Source: Desulfosporosinus sp. HMP52
GTDB taxonomy: Bacteria > Bacillota > Desulfitobacteriia > Desulfitobacteriales > Desulfitobacteriaceae
Assembly (NCBI RefSeq): GCF_000765145.1
Contig: NZ_JMGA01000020.1
Coordinates: 62,001-126,000, forward strand
DNA: 64,000 nucleotides
Reading direction: 5' to 3'
Positions 27,795-35,668 of the stretch are shown here, one piece after another. How positions within the stretch are numbered: the first letter of the stretch is position 1; every line of letters starts with the position of its first letter. Under the pieces are notes generated by a model. That model had not been told where the DNA came from and did not search any database. It was given only the letters and a program-made list of their open reading frames with translations. A program made the position numbers and the translations under genes.

Positions 27795-28235
27795 TTAGGG
27801 TTGAGGTTTGTGTTTTACTTCGCAGAATTGTGTCTCTTCAGTCCCAAGAATTATCTTTATCGCTTCTAGGGTCTTAGCTTGGCGTTCACGGCTGCTTAAG
27901 GATTCTACAGCCTCAGTTACCTGCTCAATTATTTCTGATCTTACAGTGATTTGTAACTCTTCAGCACTGTCTTTAGTCTGAAAAACATAGCTATGAATAT
28001 TCTGTTCTACAACAAATAGATAGTTTCGCCCATAGGTAGCTCGGTTTATAATTTGAAAAGCATCGAGTGCACAGGAATGGGTATAGGCAGTAACTTTAAT
28101 CAGTGGCTCAATTATCTCAGAAACTCCTAATTCTCGATTAGCAATTTGGGCTACTCTATAGCCTAAAGCTATTTCGGCACAGGTATGTCCATGGAATTCT
28201 ATGACTTGTTCCCAAGGCGTTTTTTCGATGCACAT
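27795..28235 (-). CDS. FmdE-like metal-binding domain protein
   Basis: 146 residues resembling the FmdE domain (formylmethanofuran dehydrogenase subunit E family). HGHTCAEIALGYRVA gives the His/Cys metal site, and a second Cys is in HSCALDAF. The C-terminal zinc ribbon of longer members is absent. In non-methanogens such proteins occur near molybdenum enzymes or as solitary genes; here it is solitary, so no partner can be named. It is convergent with lgt across 25 bases. Confidence 0.75.
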   Translation of the reverse strand: MCIEKTPWEQVIEFHGHTCAEIALGYRVAQIANRELGVSEIIEPLIKVTAYTHSCALDAFQIINRATYGRNYLFVVEQNIHSYVFQTKDSAEELQITVRSEIIEQVTEAVESLSSRERQAKTLEAIKIILGTEETQFCEVKHKPQP

Positions 28236-28370
28236 GGCCTTTCCTCCTAAACAAACAATTCTTAATATACTAATTGTATATCCTTAAGGTTCAAATGAAA
28301 AGTTAGTAGCGAAATTGTTCTGGGTATCCGGCAGGAATTTTTGAATATAAGTAGAAAAATATAAACAATA

Positions 28371-28409
28371 GAGAAGAGGGAAATCTCACTATGAGATTTC
28401 CCTCTTCTC
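28371..28409 (-). terminator. Strong 18-base-pair terminator
   Basis: GAGAAGAGGGAAATCTCA and its exact complement flank a three-base loop. It lies just after the small membrane gene on the minus strand and is followed on that strand by a T-rich tail. Confidence 0.85.
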
Positions 28410-28434
28410 GCAAGGCAAGTTTTTAAATAGTAAA

Positions 28435-28806
28435 CTACGATTGAGGGAACAGAACTCCAACGATTCCACCAATCCCACCTGTGAGAAGTGCCACAATAGC
28501 CTTCTCAGCTATTTTGAGCCATGCTGGGGTGTCGGACCAGAAAACGGAGGAAATGATCAATACCAAAAGAATAAATCCCACTCCAACAGATATTCCGTAG
28601 TACAAACCCCTAGTGCCTGCTTGGTAGGCTGTGATAAAGGCTGAAATAAAGACGCTTGCCCCAAAAATAATGTTGATTATCAAATTGGATTCCGGAAGAG
28701 ATGTAAGGGAAAGTAGAATACCAAAAACGAGAGAGAATACCATTGCTAAAATCGAGGCTATAAGAATACCTTTTAAAACTAAGCTGATTTGAAAGGATTT
28801 TGACAT
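28435..28806 (-). CDS. TIGR04086-type four-helix membrane protein
   Basis: 123 residues with four hydrophobic helices, including AGTRGLYYGISVGVGF in the middle and a glycine-rich last helix (LLTGGIGGIVG). It matches the small Firmicutes membrane family TIGR04086 (YrzE-like), whose function is not known. ATG after AGGAGGGAT. Single-gene unit closed by a strong hairpin. Confidence 0.75.
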   Translation of the reverse strand: MSKSFQISLVLKGILIASILAMVFSLVFGILLSLTSLPESNLIINIIFGASVFISAFITAYQAGTRGLYYGISVGVGFILLVLIISSVFWSDTPAWLKIAEKAIVALLTGGIGGIVGVLFPQS

Positions 28807-28955
28807 GGGCTTTTATCCCTCCTTTTGTACATCTAGACAGAGGCAAGGCCTGATTATTGAAAGCTAGTTAATAACTACCTATGCCAGAGTCATGCGGGGT
28901 ATGACTGAAAATTTGTTTTTAACATCAGATTTATAAATTTAGGGAGGTAAGCACT

Positions 28956-29789
28956 ATGAGAAAAACCATTCCGGATTTTGAAAAAATGAAAGAAATCGGT
29001 GAAAAAATTAGTATGTTGACAGCCTATGATTATCCTTCAGCGCAGTTGGTTGAAGAAGCTGCTGTCGATATAATTCTTGTGGGTGATTCTTTGGGGATGG
29101 TTGTTTTAGGGTATGATTCGACTGTTCCGGTCACTATGGAAGAAATGCTGCATCATACTAAAGCAGTTCGCAGGGGAGCTCCACGGACCTTTGTCGTTGC
29201 TGATATGCCTTTTATGAGCTACGCTACGGTAGACCTAGCGATTCTAAATGCTGGACGTCTAATTAAAGAAGGCGGCGCTGATGCTGTTAAGCTAGAGGGA
29301 GGAGTAGATATCCAACCAATCGTTGAAACTCTTACTCGTGCTGGAATTCCGGTTGTTGGACATATTGGTTTGACCCCTCAGACAGCCTCACAGCTTGGAG
29401 GGTTTAAAGTTCAAGGTCGTGACCTGGAAAGTGCAACTCGGCTACTCAAAGATGGCTCGGCAATAGAGCGGGCAGGAGCTTTTATGATTGTACTTGAAGC
29501 GATACCAAGGCAAGTTGCTGCACAAATTTCCCAAGAGTTAAAAATCCCGACTATAGGTATTGGCGCTGGTGCAGAATGTGATGGACAAGTTCTTGTCTTT
29601 CATGATATCTTAGGGCTTTTCAAACGGTTTACTCCTAAATTTGTAAAACAATATGCGGAACTAAGAGCTGAAAGTGTACTAGCAATAAAGCAATACGGAG
29701 AAGAAGTAAAGTCAAATCTATTTCCCTCAGATGAACATACCTTTGGATTGTCAGACGAGGTAATCCGAAAACTTTATGGTGATAAATAA
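28956..29789 (+). CDS. panB: 3-methyl-2-oxobutanoate hydroxymethyltransferase
   Basis: 277 residues, full-length PanB. Metal and substrate motifs include [23 protein letters not shown] and [15 protein letters not shown]. The enzyme makes ketopantoate from 2-oxoisovalerate and methylenetetrahydrofolate, the first step to pantothenate. ATG after GGGAGGT. panC and panD do not follow here, so the rest of the pathway must be elsewhere. A small inverted repeat (AGTCAT/ATGACT, 28888-28906) upstream might be regulatory. Confidence 0.95.
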   Translation: MRKTIPDFEKMKEIGEKISMLTAYDYPSAQLVEEAAVDIILVGDSLGMVVLGYDSTVPVTMEEMLHHTKAVRRGAPRTFVVADMPFMSYATVDLAILNAGRLIKEGGADAVKLEGGVDIQPIVETLTRAGIPVVGHIGLTPQTASQLGGFKVQGRDLESATRLLKDGSAIERAGAFMIVLEAIPRQVAAQISQELKIPTIGIGAGAECDGQVLVFHDILGLFKRFTPKFVKQYAELRAESVLAIKQYGEEVKSNLFPSDEHTFGLSDEVIRKLYGDK

Positions 29790-30004
29790 TTTCCGAATAG
29801 ATTATTGAAATGATTTAATCTGGCTACTTCTAATTTGTAATTGTACAAGTGGAAGTTAGGTAGAGTGATAAATAATAATTATAGTTAATAGTTCAATTAA
29901 AATTAAATATTAACAATATTCAGTATAGCTTTTTTCCATAAATTTGATATAATAAAAATGATTTTTAAGTTATGTTACTCTCGTTATGGAAGGATGGACT
30001 TGCA

Positions 30005-30460
30005 TTGAGATTAAAAGAAAAAACTCATCGAAAATTTGTCGAATTTTTCGAGAAGATTTCTAGTATGTATCAAGGAAAGGATTTTGAATTAGCATATTCA
30101 GATATTCAACGTGAAACTGGAGCAGCAAGTGTAACTTTAAAGCGAGCTATTCAGGCTTTAGCTGAAGATGGAGTGATTGAAGTTCAGTCGGGACGAAATT
30201 CTAGATACGCTCGTTTTCGCTATTTATTAGCAACCCAAGATATTGAGGAAAATCCACCGAGCAATACACCAACAGAACCAGAAGATATCAGCGAAGAAAT
30301 TCCTCACCGTGGAGGAGCACTCGAATCTATGACGGAGGAAGTAGGTGAATTATCGTTACTGGTAGATCATCTGAAGCGTCGAGTTCGTAATCAAGAGATG
30401 GCCATAGCCCTACTTCAAGATCGTCTAGCTGAAGTTGAAGACAAAATACGTAAACATTAA
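30005..30460 (+). CDS. HTH DNA-binding protein with C-terminal coiled coil
   Basis: 151 residues. An N-terminal winged-helix-like region (about residues 20-70) reads AYSDIQRETGAASVTLKRAIQALAEDGVIEVQSG, similar to GntR-type or Rep-like HTH folds. A Pro/Glu-rich linker follows, then a C-terminal coiled coil (about residues 110-148). TTG at 30005 follows GGAAGG; an in-frame ATG at 29972 precedes that site. No ligand domain is present. It lies upstream of the hairpin-rich non-coding region. Confidence 0.65.
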   Translation: MRLKEKTHRKFVEFFEKISSMYQGKDFELAYSDIQRETGAASVTLKRAIQALAEDGVIEVQSGRNSRYARFRYLLATQDIEENPPSNTPTEPEDISEEIPHRGGALESMTEEVGELSLLVDHLKRRVRNQEMAIALLQDRLAEVEDKIRKH

Positions 30461-30497
30461 TTTCCAAGGATTTGCTAGAGATTTTTTTGAACAGTAG

Positions 30498-30506
30498 TGT
30501 TATAAT
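30498..30506 (+). promoter_or_regulatory. Extended -10 promoter of the non-coding region
   Basis: TGTTATAAT has the TG of an extended -10 and a perfect TATAAT. No good -35 lies at 17 bases. Transcription would start near 30513. Confidence 0.55.
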
Positions 30507-30512
30507 ATGTAC

Positions 30513-30717
30513 ATATCCTAGCTGGTGCGTATAGACTACCATGGTTTTGATCCTATTATGTGACAAGGGAGCTAAATGTCGGATTATTACAACAAGCCCT
30601 CTTTGAGGAAGGGAAGTTGGAAAGTTCGAACTAAGCACCCACCTGCGAGAGCAGGGTCAGAAACCTGGAGTCTTACGGCAAGTTGGGGAAGGGTAGGGAA
30701 ATAATCCCTGCCCTTTT
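30513..30717 (+). ncRNA. Structured RNA candidate, possibly 6S-like
   Basis: About 205 bases from an extended -10 promoter to a hairpin (AAGGGTAGGGA/TCCCTGCCCTT) ending in TTTT. Inside are CAAC...GTTG around CCCTC/GAGG (30591-30619) and CCTGC-GAGA-GCAGG (30643-30655, a GNRA loop). The single-stranded core is AACTAAGCACCCAC (30629-30642). Length, location and hairpin-plus-bubble form suggest 6S RNA, but I cannot confirm the family. I saw no RNase P, tmRNA or SRP signature. A 13-base stem also joins 30667-30679 to 30767-30779, so the RNA could be longer than this. Confidence 0.5.
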
Positions 30718-30989
30718 CAGATTGAAGACTGACTTATTTGTCAGGAGATTTATCCGATGACTACCAGCCGTAAGACTCCCATCTTCTATAAGTACGAAAG
30801 CATCCAGTGGATGCTTTCGCCGAACCGCAAACTACACAGAACAACTTTAGCGGTGAGGATGAGATAACGGCTGCTACGTCCCTGGATAAGTTCTTCTAAG
30901 CTTCAGATGGAGTAAGTATTCCTCTTAGGCAAACTCCATCTGAAGCTAAGAATCACTTGATACTGGATAGCTTATAAGGGGTTGTAGTT
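30718..30989 (+). other. Hairpin-rich non-coding stretch before the phosphatase gene
   Basis: No coding signal is seen. It holds CTGAC/GTCAG (30729-30744), the 3' half of a 13-base stem (30767-30779), and an 11-pair hairpin CGAAAGCATCC-agt-GGATGCTTTCG (30795-30819). Further on are ACCGC/GCGGT (30824-30854) and a 15-pair stem AGCTTCAGATGGAGT (30899-30913) with its exact complement at 30933-30947. The last stem has no T run after it, so it is not a plain terminator. It may belong to one large RNA that begins at 30513. Confidence 0.5.
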
Positions 30990-31610
30990 ATGACAAGAAT
31001 AATTCTAACGCGACATGGACAAACCTTATGGAACATCGAAGGACGAGTTCAAGGCAGCTTAGATTCTCCCCTCACTGAAAAAGGAATACTTCAAGCGAGG
31101 TCTTTAGCTCTGAGGTTAAAGGACGAGGGAATTAATCATATTTATGCAAGTGATTCTCTTCGAGCAATTAACACTGCTGAAGAGATTCGAAAGGGAATTG
31201 GACTTGAAAAAATATTATCGGATCCAGCTTTGCGCGAGTTTTCCTTTGGAGATTGGGAAGGTTGCATTTGGCAAGAGTTAAGGGATAGGAATCCTGATAT
31301 ATTTAAGATATGGGACTCAGAGCCACATCTGGTAACAACACCTGGCGGAGAGAACATGGAGCTTGTGACAGACAGAGCCTGGAATTTCTTACAACAGATC
31401 ATTCAAATACATCAAGGCCAAACTGTATGTCTGGTGACTCATGGACTAACCCTAAAACTTATAGTGACTAAAGCAATGGGTTTTGCGGTTCACGAATGGG
31501 CTAAAACACCGTGGCAACATAATACTGCACTTAATATCTTAGAAGTTGAAGGAGATCAATGGAGTCCCTTAATTATTGGAGATTGTCAACATTTGGATGG
31601 TTTAGAGTAG
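30990..31610 (+). CDS. Histidine phosphatase family protein (phosphoglycerate mutase-like)
   Basis: 206 residues. The RHG motif LTRHGQTLWN places the phospho-histidine at residue 9; the second Arg and His are found in ASDSLRAINTAEEI and VTHGLTLKL. This small cofactor-independent-of-BPG type includes alpha-ribazole phosphatase and broad phosphatases, so the substrate is open. A glycolytic mutase is less likely given its length and the WEG sequence. It ends at a strong bidirectional terminator. Confidence 0.85.
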   Translation: MTRIILTRHGQTLWNIEGRVQGSLDSPLTEKGILQARSLALRLKDEGINHIYASDSLRAINTAEEIRKGIGLEKILSDPALREFSFGDWEGCIWQELRDRNPDIFKIWDSEPHLVTTPGGENMELVTDRAWNFLQQIIQIHQGQTVCLVTHGLTLKLIVTKAMGFAVHEWAKTPWQHNTALNILEVEGDQWSPLIIGDCQHLDGLE

Positions 31611-31626
31611 AAAAATTACTTAAACT

Positions 31627-31675
31627 TAAAAAATCTAAGGGCAGACGCCGAAGCGTCTGCCCTTAGATTTTTACT
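31627..31675. terminator. Bidirectional terminator between convergent genes
   Basis: AAATCTAAGGGCAGACGC-cgaa-GCGTCTGCCCTTAGATTT, 18 perfect pairs with A and T runs on either side. It serves both the phosphatase gene and the PLD-like gene. Confidence 0.92.
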
Positions 31676-31685
31676 CCGGGAATTT

Positions 31686-32714
31686 CTACTCGGAGCTTTT
31701 TTCCCAATCCATACTAAACATCGTGACTAGTTTGTTAGTGGCGACCGGGGAAGGAACGGTAATAGAAAATTCATGATTAGCTAGAAAGGAATAACGTGTC
31801 CAACCAGAACTGCTTAACACAAATGCAGTACTATCAAATAGTGCTAAGTTTAGCCCCAGCTGACTTTGACTGGGGTAATAACGTATTTTAACTCCGCTCA
31901 ATGACAACTCTTCCAGAGTAACTGGGGTTTTAGTAGTCAATGAACGATCAAGAATAAGACGAACGTCACATCCTTTAGCTGCGGCGTCTATCAATGCTTG
32001 CTTCAGGTCTGGTTCCGTAACTTCAGTAGTCTCGATCCAAATGGATTTTGTGCTGGAGGAAATATGATCAAGAAGTTGCTGCCGGACGTTAGCATTGGTT
32101 GCTAAGATAATATTATCTTCCGGAAGTGAGGACGTTTTTGAGACATCTAAGGGTAAGGTTGTAGTGAATGCCCAATCTTTTGAAAACAGTGTGGCTGCTT
32201 TCCATGCAGATCTTCCGTTTAATTCAACCGCCAGATCGTGTGCTTGAAAGCCTTCAGCAGTCCAGGTAGGGCCGTAGATGAGAGCTCGCCTATGGTCAAT
32301 AATGAGGTATTTAGTATGATTAATCTGTCCTTTTTGGGCTGGGTAAAACTGAACTGAGACATTTTGGCTTTTCAATTGATCCAAGGTAGTTCGATTGGCC
32401 TTTTGCCACTGATCTAAAAGAATACGTACATCGACACCAGAACGTGACTTAGCTATGAGCAGTTGGATGAGATTTGGGTCATCAAAAACTGCCTGCTCTA
32501 CATAGATTGATGATTGAGCCGATTCGATAAGTCTAACTGTCTGATTATATATGGAGTCTTTGTCAATAAATAAGGCTTCAGCTGGCAGGTCGGATATTGC
32601 TATTTCTTCAGGGAAAAGGTCAGGTACTTTAATTGTACATCCGCTTATAAATAGAATGTTGAAGGTTAGTAGAAGGAAAATCGAAATAATGGAATTCCTC
32701 TTTGGCATGCGCAT
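31686..32714 (-). CDS. Phospholipase D-like lipoprotein with one degenerate HKD motif
   Basis: 342 residues. The signal peptide ends in the lipobox ISGC (Cys 26), so it is probably tethered outside the membrane. There are two PLD repeats. The first has an intact HTKYLIID (H133, K135, D140). The second aligns as GLNLALFD at 287-294, with Gly and Asn in place of His and Lys; only Asp is kept. PLD enzymes need two HKD halves, so the protein must dimerise through the first half, or may not be catalytic. ATG after AGGGAGA. Confidence 0.82.
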   Translation of the reverse strand: MRMPKRNSIISIFLLLTFNILFISGCTIKVPDLFPEEIAISDLPAEALFIDKDSIYNQTVRLIESAQSSIYVEQAVFDDPNLIQLLIAKSRSGVDVRILLDQWQKANRTTLDQLKSQNVSVQFYPAQKGQINHTKYLIIDHRRALIYGPTWTAEGFQAHDLAVELNGRSAWKAATLFSKDWAFTTTLPLDVSKTSSLPEDNIILATNANVRQQLLDHISSSTKSIWIETTEVTEPDLKQALIDAAAKGCDVRLILDRSLTTKTPVTLEELSLSGVKIRYYPSQSQLGLNLALFDSTAFVLSSSGWTRYSFLANHEFSITVPSPVATNKLVTMFSMDWEKSSE

Positions 32715-32742
32715 ACTTCTCCCTGGAAAATATTATGACTTC

Positions 32743-32751
32743 ATTATACCA
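32743..32751 (-). promoter_or_regulatory. Extended -10 promoter of the PLD-like gene
   Basis: TGGTATAAT on the minus strand, about 30 bases before the start codon; the -35 is poor. Confidence 0.45.
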
Positions 32752-32848
32752 TAGACCTCTTATTGGTTAAAACCATTGTAGGCATAACCGTAAGAAGTTT
32801 TTCATAAGAATTGGCAAAGTGAGTTTGAAGTTCGAAGGGGCATGAACT

Positions 32849-35155
32849 ATGAAAAAATACAGATTTATAGTAATTATCTTAATACTGGCGTTAGGATTAT
32901 CTGCTTTTTCGTGGTCGGTTTCTTCAAAAACTGATTCGAGTTCGGTTCTAAAGAATTCAATACCTGGGTTTTCAGCAGATAATGCGTATGAACATACAAA
33001 GCATCTAGTACAAAAAATTGGACCACGACCGGCAGGCAGCAAGTCAGAATTAAAGGCCGCTCAATATATTGATTATGTTCTAAGACAAAATGGGTGGAAG
33101 GTACGGGAGCAGCCCTTTAGTAAAATTGTTGTACGAGAAGCTTCTGTACTGCAAAGTGAACAACAAGTTGAACTAATTAGCAGTCAGAATATTATCGCTG
33201 AATTGCCTGGAAAACGGCCCGATACAATTATTGTCGGAGCTCATTACGACTCGGCAACTGTAAATGCTCCTGGTGCAGTGGACAATGCTTCAGGTGTTGG
33301 TGTTTTATTGGAACTTGCCAGGGTGCTTAGTCAAGAGTCCCACGAAGAAACCTATCAGCTTGTCTTCTTCGGAGCTGAAGAGTATGGTCTTGTTGGTTCA
33401 CAGTTCTATACATCTCAAGCAGATTTATCCGCTGTTCGTTGGATGCTTAATATAGATATGGTTGGAAGCCCTCTGGAAATTGATGTTGCCGGTAAAAAGT
33501 CGACCCCGCCGAATTTAATCAAGCAAGTGGTATCCTTGGCAGGCGAAAGCGATATTCCTTTTCATCTTAGTCGAGATTCGATAATCATGACTCGTGAGAG
33601 TTCACAAGGAGGAACAAGTGATTACAGTCCGTTTTTAGACCAAAACATTCCTGCAGTTGGTCTAGGTATATATGGTAGACCAGAAGGGTATTTCCATCGA
33701 CCGGAAGATGGTCTTGGTCAAGTATCCTTGGAAGAATTTCAGAAAGTCGGAGACTTCAGCTATCGGTTATTGACTACAGTGGGGATGGACACTATAGGCC
33801 CCCATGAATGGGATGAATTCTATCTGCCGTTTCAATTAGGAAAACATGTAATTATTGTCCCCTCCTATGGAATACGAATTATTACAATCTTAACCTTCTT
33901 GTTAACTGTATTACTCTTGATTAAAATTTACAAGAATCATAAAAGGCAAAAGAATGCTTGGCAAAAAGTACTGGCGATAATAGGAGTTACATTAGTACTA
34001 AGTGCTATTGTGGTTATTACAAGCGGAATTGGTGAGGTACTGTGGGGACTAGTTAAAGAGGTGAAAATTCTATATGTTGCCTATCCTTTGATCTTTGTAA
34101 TAGCTCGACTGGGTATTGCTCTGGCGGTTTTTCTGCTAATTGCTGGTTACTTACATAAACTACCTATTGTTCGAGATCCTCAGCTCTACTGGATTATCGG
34201 GGTGAGCTTACTTTTAGGGATTAGTTTGATCTTAGCACTTACACGTATTGACTTAGCATTTCCTTTTGTATTTTGGTTATTGTGTATGAACCTTCAGTTT
34301 TTATATCCCAACATTATCTTAATATTAATAGGCCCATATTTCCTTATTTCAATGCACTGGGAGCTTTTCAATTCCCACCAATGGATCAGTTTTTATCAAG
34401 CAATTCATAATTATTTTCCGGTGTTTTTAGTAATTTACAGTATTCTGCTAGTTCCTTTCTTCCTGTCCCTTTTCCACCTTGGGATTCCCAAGCCAAGTCT
34501 ATTTAAAAAGATTTTGTTCGCAGTCCGTAAGCCTTCTTTAGGTGCCATTACCATATTAACCTTAGCTCTTGGAATGGTTCCTGTTTACACAAAATCTTAT
34601 CCGCAGATAGCTGTTGTTCAGGAGGAATGGTCAGGACAGAGTGAGGGAAAGGTACATGTATATTCAGATGACCCCCTACCTGCAAAAATAATTCAAGATC
34701 TCGGGGGTCAGGAATCCAAAAGTATATATGTACCTATACTCAATGAAAAGCCGCCAATGAACATGGAATCTGCCTTGGTCGAAACAATTAAAAATGGCCA
34801 GCGAATTTTGGATATCACTCTAAGGTTAAACTATTCCCGGGAACCGTACTTAACTCGTATTAGACTGGAAAGCGATCAACCCTTTGAAGTACTAACAGAT
34901 GAGTTCTTGCCAATGTCTAAGCTTCCGAGAAAACTAGAACTAAAAGGTATTCAGCACGTCAGCGGTAAGTACTCAATTGTTTTACAGAGAACCCCCCCAC
35001 AGAGAAATCACATTCATTTGACCCTCGAAACCCAGGGGTTAATAAGTTGCTCTGTAGAAGCAATGTTTTCCGACCCCTCTCCAAGAATACAAATTCAACA
35101 CGAATTATTATCGGTAGATTATCAGATATGGTTCAAGGAAAAGTATGATTTTTAA
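32849..35155 (+). CDS. Membrane-bound M28 family zinc peptidase
   Basis: 768 residues. An N-terminal membrane anchor is followed by an M28 aminopeptidase domain (about 40-315). Zinc ligands seen are H132 (GAHYDS), D145 (VDNASG), E177/E178 (GAEEYG) and D203 (NIDMVG), with a late His in GYFHRPEDG. About eight or nine membrane helices follow (about 330-590), then a soluble tail of about 170 residues. This plan resembles the eukaryotic ER peptidase Fxna and is uncommon in bacteria. The catalytic domain should face outward. The ATG follows GAAGGGG. Confidence 0.85.
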   Translation: MKKYRFIVIILILALGLSAFSWSVSSKTDSSSVLKNSIPGFSADNAYEHTKHLVQKIGPRPAGSKSELKAAQYIDYVLRQNGWKVREQPFSKIVVREASVLQSEQQVELISSQNIIAELPGKRPDTIIVGAHYDSATVNAPGAVDNASGVGVLLELARVLSQESHEETYQLVFFGAEEYGLVGSQFYTSQADLSAVRWMLNIDMVGSPLEIDVAGKKSTPPNLIKQVVSLAGESDIPFHLSRDSIIMTRESSQGGTSDYSPFLDQNIPAVGLGIYGRPEGYFHRPEDGLGQVSLEEFQKVGDFSYRLLTTVGMDTIGPHEWDEFYLPFQLGKHVIIVPSYGIRIITILTFLLTVLLLIKIYKNHKRQKNAWQKVLAIIGVTLVLSAIVVITSGIGEVLWGLVKEVKILYVAYPLIFVIARLGIALAVFLLIAGYLHKLPIVRDPQLYWIIGVSLLLGISLILALTRIDLAFPFVFWLLCMNLQFLYPNIILILIGPYFLISMHWELFNSHQWISFYQAIHNYFPVFLVIYSILLVPFFLSLFHLGIPKPSLFKKILFAVRKPSLGAITILTLALGMVPVYTKSYPQIAVVQEEWSGQSEGKVHVYSDDPLPAKIIQDLGGQESKSIYVPILNEKPPMNMESALVETIKNGQRILDITLRLNYSREPYLTRIRLESDQPFEVLTDEFLPMSKLPRKLELKGIQHVSGKYSIVLQRTPPQRNHIHLTLETQGLISCSVEAMFSDPSPRIQIQHELLSVDYQIWFKEKYDF

Positions 35156-35220
35156 GAAAAGTAATGAATAGGTAAATTCTATTTGGGAATTATAAAGATA
35201 ATTTGGAGGAGGGTGAGAAA

Positions 35221-35460
35221 ATGTATACAACAATTGCTGTTGAAGATGGTCTGGGAAATGTTATTCAGGCTCTTCATAATGCTGGTTTTAAAACAACTCC
35301 TTTAGAAGGTCAGCCCTTTAACAATGTTAGGGCAGCTGTAGTTAAGGGAGATGGAACGGATATTTTGGCTAGTGAATGGTCTGAAAAAATGCCTGTAATC
35401 AATGCTTCAGGCAGAAGCGCCGACGAAATTGTCGATCTTCTTCGAGATCGTCTCTCATAG
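35221..35460 (+). CDS. UPF0180 (YkuS) family protein
   Basis: 79 residues resembling Bacillus YkuS: an N-terminal GNVIQALHNAGF helix, and the conserved VINASGRSADEIVDLL near the C-terminus. Function is not known. ATG at 35221 follows GGAGGAGGGTGAG; the upstream in-frame start at 35203 lies in the ribosome site. The gene follows the M28 peptidase by 65 bases and may share its transcript. Confidence 0.8.
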   Translation: MYTTIAVEDGLGNVIQALHNAGFKTTPLEGQPFNNVRAAVVKGDGTDILASEWSEKMPVINASGRSADEIVDLLRDRLS

Positions 35461-35561
35461 TTATTGACCAATTTCCACTGGGTTCTCATTTTCATTCCGT
35501 ACCAATATCCGTATCCCCCATATCCTTCTCTGTATCGCGGATGGTATTAGAATTCTGGGTT

Positions 35562-35605
35562 AAAATGAAAGAAAAGAAAGCAAAAGCTTTCTTTTCTTTC
35601 ATTTT
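35562..35605 (+). terminator. Perfect 20-base-pair hairpin
   Basis: A purine-rich arm (AAAATGAAAGAAAAGAAAGC) and its exact complement enclose the loop AAAA; the 3' arm ends in TTTT. It separates the YkuS gene from the methyltransferase gene. Confidence 0.85.
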
Positions 35606-35668
35606 CGAGGTATATTTTGAAGGATGCCAATGTCATATTATAGGGTAGATTGAAAGTGAGGGAGTATA

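Noticed and set aside
28888-28906. PAN-type RNA motif upstream of panB
   Set aside because: AGTCAT/ATGACT is a short hairpin but it lacks the two bulged adenosines of the PAN motif and could be a protein operator or chance.
30327-30638. 103-codon ORF on the minus strand over the HTH gene and the RNA
   Set aside because: It is antisense to the HTH gene and to the hairpin region, has no clear ribosome site and resembles no protein.
30513-30950. RNase P RNA, tmRNA or SRP RNA
   Set aside because: No GAGGAAAGTCC, no tag-peptide or tRNA-like ends, and no GGAAGGAAGCAGCC-type SRP loop were found in either half.
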